A DNA stretch of 64,000 nucleotides from Apostichopus japonicus (taxonomy: Eukaryota; Echinodermata; Holothuroidea; Aspidochirotida; Stichopodidae), in NCBI RefSeq assembly GCF_037975245.1, contig NC_092562.1:22461054-22525053 (forward strand), written 5' to 3'. Shown piece after piece: positions 1 through 12,263 of this stretch. The translations under genes were made by a program, and so were the position numbers. The notes under the pieces were generated by a model. That model worked only from the letters and a program-made list of their open reading frames with translations, searched no databases and had not been told where the DNA came from. The stretch's first letter is position 1; every line of letters begins with the position of its first letter.

Positions 1-99
1 GGATGTGTTGGGGATAGAGATGAAGATGCTAGTTACTTTTAGAGCATTTTTAAAACGAAATGCATAAAATCAAGTCAACAAATGATGGAAAACGAAACA

Positions 100-1525
100 T
101 TCAGTGTGCGGTACTAACTGTTTGCATCACTAAGGTAAGCGAAACCCTCAGATCTAGGCCCTAGGTAAAGATGGTACACGAAACACTCAGTGCGCTGTAC
201 CAGGTGTCTGAATCACTGTGTATGTGATGTGGTGTCGAAACACCCTGCATGGAATTCCAAGTGTTTGAATCACTGTGTCCTGGTAAGTGAAACCCTCAGA
301 ATGCAATACCAAGTTTTGTTGTCGAAACACCCTGAAACTAGCCTCAACTCGCTGTGTTGTCAAAACACCTTGACACTAACATCAGTGAAACCCCTCAGAA
401 TGCAACACCAAGTTTTGTTGTCAAAACACCTTCAAACTAGCCTCAACTAGCTGCGTTGTCGAAACACCTTGACAATAATCTCTTTGTTGTCGGAACACCT
501 TGATCGTAGTCTCAACCAGCTGTGTTGTCGAAACACCTTGACCAACTAGCTGCGTTGTCAAAACACCCTGAAACTAGCTGCGCTGTCGAAACACCTTGAC
601 ACTAATCTCTTTGTTGTCGGAACACCCTAAAACTAGCCTAAACTAGCTGCGTTGTCGAAACACCTTGACACTAATCTCTTTGTTGTCGGAACACCCTAAA
701 ACTAGCCTCAACTAGCTGCGTTGTCGAAACACCTTGACCCTAATCTCTTTGTTGTCGAAACACCTTGAACCTAGTCTCAACTAGCTGCATTGTCGAAACA
801 CCTTGACCAACTAGCTGCGTTGTCGAAACACCCTGAAACACCTTGACACTAATCTCTTTGTTGTCGGAACACCCTAAAACTAGCCTAAACTAGCTGCGTT
901 GTCGAAACACCCTGAAACACCTTGACACCAATCTCAGTGAAACTCATAGAATGCACTACCAAGTTTTTTTTTCGAAACACCTTCCAACTAGCCTCAACTA
1001 GCTGTGTTGTCGAAACACCTTGACACTAACCTCAGTGAAACCCCTCAGAATGCAACACCAAGATTTGTTGTCAAACACCTTCAAACTAGCCTCAACTAGC
1101 TGCGTTGTCGAAACACCTTGACACTAATCTCTTTGTTGTCGGAACACCTTGAACCTAGTCTCAACTAGCTGCGTTGTCGAAACACCTTGACCAACTAGCT
1201 GCGCTGTCAAAACACCTTGACACTAATCTCTTTGTTGTCGGAACACCCTAAAACTAGCCTATACTAGCTCTGTTGTCGAAACACCTCGACACTTACCTCA
1301 ATTAAACCCTCAGAATGCATTACCAAGTATTGTTGTCGAAACACCTTGAAACTATCCTCAACTAGCTGTGTTGTCGAAACACCTTGACACTAACCTCAGT
1401 GAAACCCTCAGAATGCAATACAAAGTTTTGTTGTCGAAACACCTTGACACTAGCCTCAACTAGCTGTGTTGTCGAAAGACCTTGACACTAACCTCAGCGA
1501 AACCCTCAGAATGCAATACCAAGTC
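100..1525. repeat. Complex satellite/minisatellite array, TTGTCGAAACACC core
   Basis: About 31 copies of a core reading TTGTCGAAACACC, with GTCGGAACACC and GTCAAAACACC variants, are spaced mostly 30-70 bp apart. Two spacers alternate: one contains TTGACACTAATCTCTTTG and the other AACTAGCCTCAACTAGCTGC. A third, longer spacer carries AGTGAAACCCCTCAGAATGC and recurs every few hundred bases, so the array has a higher-order structure. The reading frame at 190-450 is repeat sequence and not a gene. The array probably continues to the left of the window. Confidence 0.9.
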
Positions 1526-2218
1526 ATCATTCATTCACTTCCCATGCTCCATTAATCCCCATGCTTTATTCCTCACCGTGCCCCATTAATCTACCATACG
1601 CAATTCAACTAACACACCATTCACATACTGTACCTCCATTCTTTCACCTACTAACCCCACCCACCTTTTGCCATCCACTGATCTACCAAATATACTTCTA
1701 ACCATTTAGTCAGTCCAACCTTAATTACAACCTTTACTCACTCTATTGCAATTCAACACACCTAGCCTTTATTTTAGTCTGACATAAGTTTCTAAAAGAA
1801 ACATTCTCAACTTTTTTCCCATAGACACCAAATAGGGCTTACCTATTTACCAAATCAAATGTTATAAAAGTCTATTATATTTCCACTCTATTCTATTGAC
1901 ACTATTGTTTTTCTCTACTTCTTTTCCAGACGCTTTGTGGAGGTTGATCTGACAGATTTACATACAGAAGGACGGCTAACGTGTGAACGTACAGAGAGAC
2001 AAATGGACCACCAGACAAATAAACAGATGAACAGTAACGATGTTATGTCCCCTCTTCACCAACTTTGTCGGCAGAGAGATAATAAGTGCTTTGCTTAAGG
2101 ACATAACACAGGTGCATTGACCAGGAATCAAACTAGGAACCTCTTGCTGTGCGGCTTTGCTAAAAACTTTTAAAAAGAAAAGTACTAATAACTTTGTGTA
2201 GGTTTGAGTTAACTTACT
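1526..2218. other. No gene seen
   Basis: Pyrimidine-rich non-repetitive DNA follows the satellite. The end of this stretch could hold more of the minus-strand transposase relic that starts at 2219, but no convincing frame is visible. Confidence 0.5.
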
Positions 2219-2600
2219 TTCCTTGCTCCAATGCAACCATGCCTGTTCCATGTGAAAGGCATATAAAAACTTCTGTGTACCTGGAAACACTGCATGCAGT
2301 GCTTGGTATTCTTGTTCGGAATAGTCAAGCATGAAGAACTTGGCGTTCCAATCAAGGTTCCATCTTTAATGATGTCAAGGGCCTCTGTTATCGCAACAGT
2401 CGTTTCATTCTCTGTGATGAATTCAGCCACAGGACTATAACCAACCTTGGTCCTCACAAATACCAAGAACAGGCAGTGTAGGTGGCATCAATGAGTACCA
2501 TGTCTCCATAACGCTTTAAAAGCAGTTGTTGCTGGCTGATCTGATGGATGAACAGGAAAGTAGTGCTTTCTCTGGTGTCATAGCTGTCATCTTCCATGTC
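2219..2600 (-). pseudogene. Broken MULE-type transposase relic
   Basis: Two minus-strand frames join into a recognisable transposase core. One holds LLLKRYGDMVLIDATYTAC, the DATY stretch around the first catalytic aspartate of MULE/SWIM-type transposases. The next holds VGYSPVAEFITENETTVAI followed by EALDIIKDWNAKFFMLDYS and FHMEQAWLHW, matching the conserved tDYS and FHxEQAW blocks of the family. A stop and a frame change separate the blocks, near 2455 and near 2350. An apparent splice donor (GTAAGT) follows the last block at about 2219, so the ancestor may have had introns. No terminal inverted repeats were found around it. Family assignment is from memory of conserved blocks; the copy is certainly not intact. 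Confidence 0.6.
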
Positions 2601-5085
2601 ATCCCTATCATCTGCTTCTTGGACAATACCTTGTGTTTTGGGCTTTCTATGTGTAAATGAGCGATTGTAACGATAGGCGTATTCTTGTGTGGGCGTACAT
2701 GTATATAGTGTAGCATTAGGCCATGGTGCGCTTGTAAGGGACGCATCGCTGTTTAATTACGTAACAGAGGTTTCAAATGTATCGGGCGCGGCGCGCTGTT
2801 TGTGGTGCGTGCGTGCATCTGGTGTGAGTGTGTGCGTGTGGTGTGATAAAACTTTCCTGTGTATGAAAAGGTTTGGCAGAGCTTATGAATGAGGCGGTGA
2901 GTACGGATGGTTGACCGGCCAAGACTTGTGAGCGAGTGAGTATGTTTGATTCATATGTAGTGAGCTTGTGACTTGTAAGTAAATTATGCTTTATATTTTA
3001 TATTTAGTTTGCTCCAGTTGAGTTGTTAATTTATTCAAGTAAACCGTTGCTCCAGTTGAGTTATTAAATTATCCAAGTAAACCGTTAATCTTTTGTTTCT
3101 GCGTTATCTTTGCAACTTCTCTCCCCTGAGTCATCATACTTTTGGGAGGGCACGCCAATATGGAAAACCACTAAATTTACATATGGATCCGCACATCTGA
3201 GATAGCTGTTTGTTTTGGCTTGTCTGAGCACTTGCGAAGAAAAAAAAAGTCTCGGTTGTCTTCACTTTGCCATGCCTTCACTTTTTCTTCTAGATTGAGT
3301 TGGTCAAATTGTGAAAACCTGCCTTTACATAGTGCCAGCTGTATGTAGTTTCTTATTGTTCTGTTTGTGGGAAAATATCACCTGTCATGTTTCAGAGGAT
3401 TGGAGTCAGGACAAAGCTCATTATTGACAAAATGCTCAAGTGTCTTTCCATAATTCCTTATATAATCTTGTTCCTAACTTCACGATGAATATAGCAAAAA
3501 CTGCAATATTTTTTTTACAAATGTCACAATGTGACTTGATCCTATACAACACTTCTACCAGCCTAGATCAGTTTCTTGAATATGTGGCATGATGCTTGTT
3601 CATCTGGGCTATACAGGGCCTCTTCTACCTTCACAATTAGATATTATGCAGCTCTACAAGTGAAAGCATGATGTTGGGTCTGTAGTGGGTACCAGTGAGA
3701 ATAAAATAAGGGAGGTGCCTCTGTCCATTAGAGAAAATTGTGGTTTTATTAAGCCCCTATACATAATATGGTGAAGCTTTAGTAAGCTTATTTCCAAGTA
3801 ATGGTTTTTGAGGAAAACCTGCGAGAGGGAACAAGGGCTTCCCCCCCCCCACCCATCCCCTTTGGGAAATTTGTATTTCTAGTTGTGTATTTGAAAATTT
3901 GCTCAAGGTCTGGGAAACTGTGGGACAAGACCTTATAGAGTGCACCTGCCCCCACCCCCAGATTCCTGTCAGTGGGTTTGTTTGTACCTCTTGGGTACCA
4001 GATAAAAACTTCACATTGTTAAGTATGTTATGATTCTTGCATTGTATGTGTAACAAAGAAATATAAAATAAATAAGTTTTATCTGCTTGTTAGAAGTTCC
4101 TACACTCTTTGTCCTTCCTGAAGCGGGCAATGTTTTTGATCCTTCCAAGTTTGCTGGACTGAGCTGCTGCAATTTTCTTTCGACCTAACGTACACACTCC
4201 GCCAAGGTTTTCTTGCCAATCAAAAGCAGCTGGTAGTGAGCTTTAACAACATCAGCTCCCAGTTTTCTTGCTTAAAAAGGCGGGCACTCTCTTATGTGTT
4301 GTTGAAGAATTTTCCACAAGTTTTTTTACATTGTTGTATCAAGTTAACTGTAAATTAAGAGACCTTTTTGTACTGGAATTGCACTTCCAAGTGTATGGTG
4401 ACCCAAGATGAACCAAAAAAATTATATCACACATTCACAGACAAAACTCCTCTGTAAGGAATGTCAGAATATTCATTGATTGATTTGCCAAATTGCCAAA
4501 CAAAATTTCTATCATGGGATTAGTCTTTTTTTCTATAGCAATTAAGTCACATGCACAAATGATCAAATTCTTCTTGGAAACTGAGTGGCTTAATCTTATC
4601 TGTTGGTGGACTTGAACCACCTGCTGAATAAATTCTGCATCACCTGAACAGACTTTTATTATGGCCAAACAAATTACCAAGAAGAAATAAGTTACTTAGA
4701 TTGACAGTTCACTGGCACCTTGAATACTGAAATTAGCTAGGTCTACCAGACTTCTGTAGACCTAACGTAGTGCCTATCTGAACGTATTTATTGTTATTAT
4801 TAGTTTAGTTTGGTAGAAAAATAAGGATCAGGAGGGGCACTCAATTCCCAAGGACCCTATAGGAGAGAAAAATCTGAAGACATAAACACTCAGACATGAT
4901 TACAATGCTTAAAGTGCTTGTCCAAAGCATTCTTAACCCATTCACACTTCTTGCAAGTACAACTTTCTCAGGCAAACCGTTGTAAGTTTTCACAAAACCG
5001 TGCAAGCTTACCCACCAATTCCATTACGAGGAGTATCCCTCCTGTCCTGACAATACACAGCATACCCCGTCCAGGGGAATTCCAC
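2601..5085. other. Non-coding stretch with one small tandem duplication
   Basis: No exon was recognised. At 3010-3088 there are two imperfect copies of a roughly 40-bp unit beginning GCTCCAGTTGAGTT and ending AAGTAAACCGTT. Reading frames here (for example 3757-4056 and 4435-4680, minus) have no recognisable content. Confidence 0.5.
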
Positions 5086-5835
5086 GAGACCGAAGGTCTG
5101 CGAGACTGAATTTCCGAGAACCGATGGTCCGTGAGACCGATGGTCTATGTAGCATGCCCCCTACTGTAAATTCTTCACTGGTGGACGTCCCTGCCCCCCC
5201 CTTAAAATCTGAAGAGGTAAGGGAAAACGGGCGATTTAATCCAGTTTAAAACACTTTTTTCATTTTCTAAAGAATTTTGACTCCTTACAGAAGTAGAACC
5301 GAAAACCGCAACATGTTCCCTTGTTATAGCGGATACTGTCATTATTATCCCACTTTACTATGAAATCAGGATTAATTAGGGGTCAACTTTTAACCTCTAG
5401 CCTGTAACAGTTGACCCAATTTCCTCATAATAAACCAAACGTCTAATTTACTTCCTAAAATTTGTACACTTTGTAGCACAAACACACAGCAGGGGGGTTA
5501 GACATTTGAGAGCGGTGGCTTTTGCCCCCTGCAACCCCCTCTGGTTACGCCACTGGTGGAGGCCTAGTATCAATGCAAGCCGCCCCAGCCCCTTTGCGCA
5601 ACTCACTGGTATCCATTATGAAAAGAAATGGCTGTAAATTCTTTTAAATTACGTGCTTTATCAAGGTAATATTACCGGTAGTAAGATTTGTCTTACCAAG
5701 TGATATTATAGGCCTAGTAGTTTAGGTCTCGCGGGGCATAGTATTTAGTAATAGTTTCGTTCTTGCGGACCTCGGTCTCGAAGATCTTCGGTGTTGCAGA
5801 CCTTTTTACTTTCGGTCTCGCAGACCTTCGGTCTC
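5086..5835. mobile_element. Inverted-repeat element with GGTCTCGCAGACC subterminal motifs
   Basis: A perfect 21-bp inverted repeat lies at 5086-5106 and 5815-5835, starting GAGACCGAAGGTCTGC on the left. Both ends carry extra degenerate copies of the GGTCTCGCAGACC / GAGACCGATGGTC motif (5118-5145 and 5721-5860). Such subterminal repetition is typical of non-autonomous DNA transposons. The interior has no transposase frame. True ends and a target duplication could not be fixed, so the boundaries are those of the inverted repeat. Confidence 0.55.
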
Positions 5836-6892
5836 GCGGACCTCGCAGATCCTCAAGAAGAACAGTAAATTCAGCAAAAATTTTACAAATACTTCTAGCA
5901 TTGGTAAAGACAATCTTCAGCTTATCCCTGTAGTGTAAGTGTAACTAGGCCTAGGCGTACCTTACTCCTTAGCATGCCTCCTGATACTGTATTATTAGAA
6001 ATGACTTTCTTTCCTTTCAAAACACCTATAAGCACCTCCACTAGAAATATAATCCTTATCAAAATTTATGCCTGCCCCCATCGACCCCCAATTTCGTTTA
6101 AACATAGCTGTTCAACAGAGTAATTCACCAACCATTACTAGGCTAACGGTTATGCCGTTAGGCCTACAGTACCTTAGGCTACGTCTTGGGGCCTAAGCTG
6201 TGGCAGCTACAACCTGCAACGAAGCCTGGCTCATATAATTTTCTCAAACGTTAAAAGTTCAAGTCAAGAGCATACATTTAGGTCTAATCTTTACGTCCAG
6301 GCTTCAAACCCATGCTGCCTAGTTGCCGTCATCTTCAGGTTAATCTTCAGCCTGAGTAGCCGTCATCAACAACTTGTACAAGTAATTTACACTTTCCATT
6401 TCGCGCCATACAATACTAGAGAGGGCTCTTGAAAACGGAAGTACGTCACAGGTCAACTTCTCTGTTGTCGAAACACCTTGGAACTAACCTCAGCCATGAC
6501 ATTCCATGGTGGAACGTTTACGTACTGTGGAGCACAGAACCAAATTTCTTTTTCTAACCCCCTATATGAGAGTTCCAGTCATATTAATTCGACAAATACA
6601 TACATCGGCGTATCACAGTTGTTTACATAACACAGCACTTGACGTGTACTTTGATACAGAAGTCATGCCGATGACCATACGTGGCTAGAACGTTCTGTTA
6701 CTGTTGAGAGAGACTTCCAGATCAAATATATTTCGATTGATTTACAGGTTGAAACTTGAAAGGTTCAGGGTCGATTAGAGTCTACCCAATTCCTATGAAA
6801 GTGACCATTGCGCTCTAAAATTGTACTCATTGCAACATTGCAGTTGATTGACAACCTGTAACTTGTAAGTTTGTTACATAATTGTTGAAAAG
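5836..6892. other. Upstream region of the FBXL12-like gene
   Basis: Non-coding. It includes a stray single unit of the window-start satellite at 6461-6494 (TGTTGTCGAAACACCTTGG then AACTAACCTCAG) and a promoter-like patch just before it. Confidence 0.5.
6430..6460 (+). promoter_or_regulatory. Candidate FBXL12-like promoter elements (ETS and CRE-like)
   Basis: The sequence AACGGAAGTACGTCACAGG combines an ETS-type GGAAGT site with a CRE-like TACGTCA. It lies about 440 bp upstream of the start codon. No TATA box is obvious. The assignment rests on short motifs only. Confidence 0.3.
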
Positions 6893-9885
6893 ATGAACGA
6901 AGAAAATAAATCACCAAAAAGGATGAAACGTCGCATAAGTTTGAGAAGAGCGCAGAAAGAAAGGTAAAGCGTTTTTCTCTGACATGACACGGGATTTAGT
7001 TTCGCGAAAACAATTTCACAATGCTAGATAAATGTAGTCAACTATACTAGTGGCACACATGGCCATACTGTAATAGGCTGTATAGCAAACGCTATATAGG
7101 CCTAGTGCCTACAACACTTTTGAGGCGATGTAAATTAGAGTAGCAAGGTCGTTTTTGCAGTATGGTGTCTACGCTTTAACACAAAGTCATTGCAACACTA
7201 CAGATTAAGAAATTTTAACACATTAATGGGCTAGAAGTACTAGCCTAAGCATTAGCCTGGATCTAGTGCCATTCCACCATAGGTACATACGGAATTAACT
7301 TCCCACCATAGGTTTTGATCCTTTCCGCCATGGTGGAAACGTTCGAAACCTATGGCGTAAAGGTGCATTTTAGGAATGGATTTTACCTGCTGTACAGAAT
7401 GTATCGGTGAAACTTTCTTTGAGTCGCGTGGAAGGATAGGTAGGTAAACCGTCTTCAAATGTGAAATAATCGCTGGATAGATTGAATTGTAGTTAAGACA
7501 AGATTGAGAAATTGATACACAGTCTTTAAAATAATGTACAGGTTGATTGAATAGTATTAATTGGTAAGTTGGTAAGGTTCTATACACTGTCTTCAAATAT
7601 ATAATAGTTGGTTCAATTTAATTAAATTACTGTAGACTGATTGTTAAATGAAAAGACTGATTGTCGATTTAAATGCCTGATTTTGTGGATGTTGCTGTCC
7701 TAGGTAGTGTGAAGCGAAGCAATATACAGTGCATATAGGCCTACAGTGCACCCACAATAACGTGCTCTTTCTGCTATACAAAAAGTGCTTTAATTACCAC
7801 CATGGCGGCAGAATGGTACTATTTTATGGCAGAAAGCCCATTTTCTATGGCGAAATGTACCGATGGCAGAATGACACAGCCCCCAAATAGCCTTGGCCTA
7901 TAATGCTCATTGAATTCCTCCCAGCACCCAAAATAAAGTTGTTAATGTATTGTTAGACCTAGGCTACAGAGGGTGGCTTGTATGTAACATGGGAAAACAA
8001 CATAGAACTGAAAATATTCAGAAAGAACACCTTTGATATCAATGTTTTAAAAGTAAATATTGTAATTATGCTACTTTCATTTTCTTCAGCACTCCAGTTG
8101 TTACTGGCACAAGCATGGAAAGTGGTACCAAAATACCTGAAGAAGAAGACATAGGCCTAAACATTTTGCAACTTCCTGAAATGGTCATGGTTGACATATT
8201 TTCATTTCTTCCAGTAAAAGACAAATGCAGATCAACAAGGTTTGTCAATTAACAATCTATGGTCTAAAACTAGTTATAATTTATATATCACATTGTATTT
8301 GACTTTAATGTCATAATAGACTATCAGAAGAAAGATTATGTCACTGGAAGCCTATAGGCCTAGTGTTAATGTATTAGAGCTGCAAGGAACAAAAGTAATT
8401 GTATGAAGCTTTCTAGCCTAGGAATAAAGCTTCTCCAAAGTTTAACTCCTCACCACTTCCGAGAAATGACACAAACTGAACGTTTCTTTCTCATGCTTAT
8501 AACATATAGTTTCCCAAATAGAACCTGTAGAGCTCTGTATTATATTCAGCTGAATTCCATGTACATACTGTAAGTATCACACAAATGGTTTCAAATATAA
8601 CAGGAATTGATGAGAATTGAAATGGACAAAACAATATTACATTGTTTTGTGTGTCTTGAAGTGGGGGGGGGGGGGAAGGGGAGGGGTAGGATGGGTGAAG
8701 TGGTTGTGGAAGGGTTAAAGTGAGGAAATGGTGACAATAGCCTCATAGCACAATTGACTATGTCACAGGTTTAAGACAACAGTTCACTTTCAACTAGACA
8801 ACATTGTATTAGTCATTCAAGTTGTGCAATTGACACTTAATGTTTTTTCTTCCAGTTGCATGCTTGTAGTATTGTATTTGTAGTAGTATTGTATTTTTCA
8901 TTTGATATGTCCTCTGTGTGATTTCCTCCAAGTTTCTTGAGCTTGGCGTAATTACTTGAATTTACTATTCATTTGGGAATACTGTAGTCCATGGCAACGC
9001 CTTCGAAAAAAACAAACAGGCAGTCCAACACCAGTTTCTTTCTTGCTTGACAGAGTTTGCAAGACTTTCCGTCGATTGATGAAAGATTCTTCACTGTGGA
9101 AATGTGTTGATCTAACTCAATATTCGATCAAACTTCGGGATCTGACAAAAGTGACGAGACTTTACCTATCAAAATCTTTAAAACATTTGGAACTGAAGGG
9201 CTTCCTTTGTACGACAGTGAAAACAAAGTTGCTTTCGGAGGTATTCTTGGAGGAACTACGTGCTCGAAGCCCTAATCTTTCAAAACTTGTGATACATAAT
9301 GCAGAATTGAGGACTCTACCATCGTCAAAACTGCCCAAGAGTTTGCAGCATCTGCATTTACAGAGCTGTCAGTTACGGGAAGGCTGGTTATTACCTGCCC
9401 TAGAAGAAGGCACGTTAAAAAACCTGAGGTCACTGGATCTCTCTGGTTGTGGACGGATTACTAACAGGGATATCTCACCCATGTCTCAGTTGAAGAACTT
9501 AGAGGAGCTTTCCTTACTTGGCTGTTATCGTCTTGGTGACCAGGCTCTGGAGGCAATCACCGCTGACCACCCTAATCTGAAATCACTTTTAATCGGTCAC
9601 TCCGATTTCACTGATGTAGGTATGAAAGATGTAGCTCTAAATATGAAAAGGCTTGAAAGGTTTTCAATACAACACTGTGAACTGGTTACAAGTAAATCTC
9701 TGAAATTCATACAGCGTATGAAAACGATTGAAGAATTAGACATATCATACAACCCCCAGTTTGATGATGCTTCAATCTATGGTTTAGTCAAAGGCCTTCC
9801 CAATCTCAGGAAGATTACTGTCCATGATGTGACCACAGTGTCTGATACTATAATGCAAATAAACCCAAACATAGAAGTCCTTTAA
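6893..9885 (+). CDS. FBXL12: F-box/leucine-rich repeat protein, FBXL12-like (3 exons)
   Basis: Exons 6893-6963, 8090-8239 and 9054-9885 splice in frame (GT-AG, both junctions phase 2) to a 350-residue protein; human FBXL12 is a little over 320. Residues 1-50 are basic, then acidic. The F-box is at about 52-95 (LPEMVMVDIFSFLPV then VCKTFRRLMKDSSLWKCVDL) and is cut by intron 2. Leucine-rich repeats fill about 100-345, for example LRSLDLSGCGRITNRDI and LEELSLLGCYRLGDQAL. The F-box tail and the stretch SPNLSKLVIHNAEL are close to FBXL12 rather than other FBXL proteins. By family knowledge it would bind SKP1 through the F-box and present substrates to an SCF ubiquitin ligase. The long reading frame starting at 8956 begins inside intron 2, so its first residues are not protein. 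A second in-frame ATG (MESGTK) in exon 2 is a possible alternative start. Confidence 0.9.
7266..7877. mobile_element. Candidate MITE in FBXL12-like intron 1
   Basis: The left end GTGCCATTCCACCATAGG and the reverse complement of the right end, GTGTCATTCTGCCATCGG, form an imperfect terminal inverted repeat of about 23 bp, with extra CCATGG/CCATAGG motifs inside each end. No coding content was seen. No target duplication was identified, so this is tentative. Confidence 0.4.
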
Positions 9886-10769
9886 GAAATTTTATATGTG
9901 TTGTGTCAGAGGAATATTACTGCAGACAATAGCCTACTGTATTAAAGACTATTCACAAAATTGTATACATGTAAATGGTTCAATTTTTCCTAAGAGTGTA
10001 TCATATTTTCGTAAAGTCTTTTTTCCTCAAAATCGTTAAAGACCAAACTGGTAATGGACTTAATTACATTGAATAATTTTGCAGCTGTTTGTTACAGAGT
10101 TACTGTAACCACCAAAGTATATATAAATGCAATCTGATTTGTTACGATCTTACACAGTCTGACTGGACTCAATCCCTCGCTTAATCTCTTTCCTGCCAAG
10201 GTTTTCACAGAAATTTTATCAAAATAAAACTGAACCTGGCAACATATTTTCTTTCTTCTGAACTCCAGTAGAACAACTCCTTTTGTACTCTTTAATTAAT
10301 TGATAAGTTACAGCTAAAGTGATGCATTTCTTCTCCACATTATGGTGAATAACCAATTACTTATCATATGATGAAGATCTGTCATTAAGAATTTTTCTTG
10401 AGATTTTCAATTTGTTTTTGATAGTGCAATCTTGTAATGTTAAAGTCTAAATCCTACCTTGACTGAGAAGATGACAAGTTGGTGGTTCATATGTTTTGTA
10501 TATATCTTTGCTACGATTAAGTGTTCCTTTATAACAAAGACTTTTTCTTATATATAACTAGTCCTGGCATATACTAGTACATTACCATTGAAATATTTGC
10601 CATTTTTTTTGTAGATGGCTAGTGCATTACACAAGTGCAGTATAAATTAGTATATTATTTGCAAATAAAAGTTTGAGCAGACATCTGAAACATTTGGGTA
10701 TTTGCCCTTGCAGGGATATTTTCTTTCTGACCAATGTAACAGCAAGTAAGGCAAAGGCTTGGTTCAGGG
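9886..10769 (+). other. 3' untranslated region of the FBXL12-like gene and spacer
   Basis: AT-rich sequence without reading frames follows the stop codon. AATAAA hexamers lie at 10224 and at 10664-10669; the second, followed by a GT-rich stretch, is a plausible poly(A) signal. Confidence 0.45.
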
Positions 10770-11230
10770 GCTAGAGTGTCCGCCTCACAATCTTTAGGTT
10801 CCAGTGATCAAACTTCCGCCAGGAGCCAGATTCTCTTGAAATATTAAAAATCGCTGCAGTGCAGTGGTGACGTTTGGAGTCTTCCGTGGATTTGGTATTT
10901 CTGGTTTGTGAACTTGGGGAAAAGGGGATTGTTTCTGTTCTTCACTTGGTTTCGAAACAACTTTGCTCGACATGGCTGCACTGCATTGATGTCGCATTAA
11001 GTGCCTTTGCCTACCTCAGTATTTGAGAAAGTGGTCAGATGCTGGGGCATACACTCTCGTCCGTCGGATGGGGACGTTAAATGGCGGTCCCGGGAGCAGG
11101 AATGGGAGCGAATTCACATCCCTGCCTCGTTATCCTCTGAACACTTATCGACAAGAGAAGGCTTGAAATAAGCCAGTGTTCATCCCCAATCTAACACGGA
11201 AAGGGTCTCAAATAAGCTACTGTAAGGCTT
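10770..11230 (+). mobile_element. SINE-like element, composite or interrupted
   Basis: The left part resembles a decayed tRNA head (GGGGCTAGAGTGTCCGCC then TTTAGGTTCCAGTGATC). The right part carries the phrase CGTCCGTCGGATGGGGACG followed by TTAAATGGCGGTCCC, which I recognise as common in the bodies of SINEs from many marine animals. About 180 bp between them looks unrelated and may be an insertion. Exact ends are uncertain. Confidence 0.45.
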
Positions 11231-11841
11231 CCTGATCCTTTGGATCCAATTATTGGAGATAGATTTAGTTATAACCAGGGGCATAGAGAGCCAAGTTTTA
11301 CTCGGAGGATAACAATTTCACCTCTTGAAATTTTGCACAAAGTGAGATGGCTTTTCCTTTTTCCATCCCAGATGTCTCACTTCCCTATTGATTCCAGACC
11401 CTGGGGCTATATCCCTCTCCTGCCACATTCCCAACATTTATCAGTAATTTATTTATTACTATCAGTTTAGTTCAAATACCTGTCACTACTCTCGGGGTTC
11501 ATGTCCAACAAGATTCTGTACTCTTACCCTATACCTTATTTTGATGATTCATACCATTATGCTATACCAAATATAAGAAAATTCTTTTGTGAATCTTCAA
11601 AGTAAATTTATTTTGAGATGGTGCACTTTTGGTCCTAACCTTGTGTCATTTAAAGCAAATGGATATTTGACATGTAAGCCAGCAGCTTCCATTAGGCTAT
11701 ATAAATCACACAAGCACTTAGTATCTCCTGTCAAAGTTTTCAAATCTTGTAGATTAGTCCTTCAAATTGTTACCAAGAAGAATACTCATTATTCAACTTA
11801 ATATGCATCAACTTTCAAGAAGACCTTAAATGATAAGCTAT

Positions 11842-11966
11842 TTCATATATGAAATTGTAATGAGATAGAAAATCCAGAACAGTGAAAAAACTTCCAGCCT
11901 ACAACGCGACTTGAACCCGGGCCTACTGCTTTATATGCAGACACCCTAACCAACCATGGACACAGA
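11842..11966 (-). mobile_element. tRNA-derived SINE, decayed copy
   Basis: Read on the minus strand it has a tRNA-like head (GGTTGGTTAGGGTGTC, then GGCCCGGGTTCAAGTC) followed by GGCTGGAAGTTTTTTCACTG and a tail ending in CTCATTACAATTTCA. The same order occurs at 51742-51870 on the plus strand, which defines the family. The B-box is degenerate and the acceptor stem no longer pairs, so it is not a tRNA gene. Confidence 0.75.
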
Positions 11967-12263
11967 TTGTGTACAACATGAAGCTACCATTTGTCTGATG
12001 ATCGCTCAATGCATGAAAAATCTGAGTAACAACTACTAGTGTTCCACTAGTCTCAACTAATTCTCACATATATTTATGTTAATTCCAAGCACCCTGGAGC
12101 AAGAGATCCACCTGCATGAAGTAAAGTAAAGTAAAATTTATTGATATCAATCATAAAATGAAGACATAATAAAATGGAATCCGCAGCTTAAAAATATGCA
12201 AAAAAAAAAAAAATACAAAAATATGATAAAAATGAAAACAACATATTCAATTGCATGTTTTAA

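Noticed and set aside
190-450. 86-residue frame at the window start
   Set aside because: It is built entirely of satellite units.
3010-3180. Possible LTR end (duplicated GCTCCAGTTGAGTT block followed by a GC-rich stretch)
   Set aside because: No paired LTR, primer-binding site or gag/pol frame was found nearby.
8956-9053. N-terminal start of the long FBXL12-like frame
   Set aside because: The ATG at 8956 is intronic; a clean acceptor at 9052-9053 joins the F-box from the upstream exon in phase.
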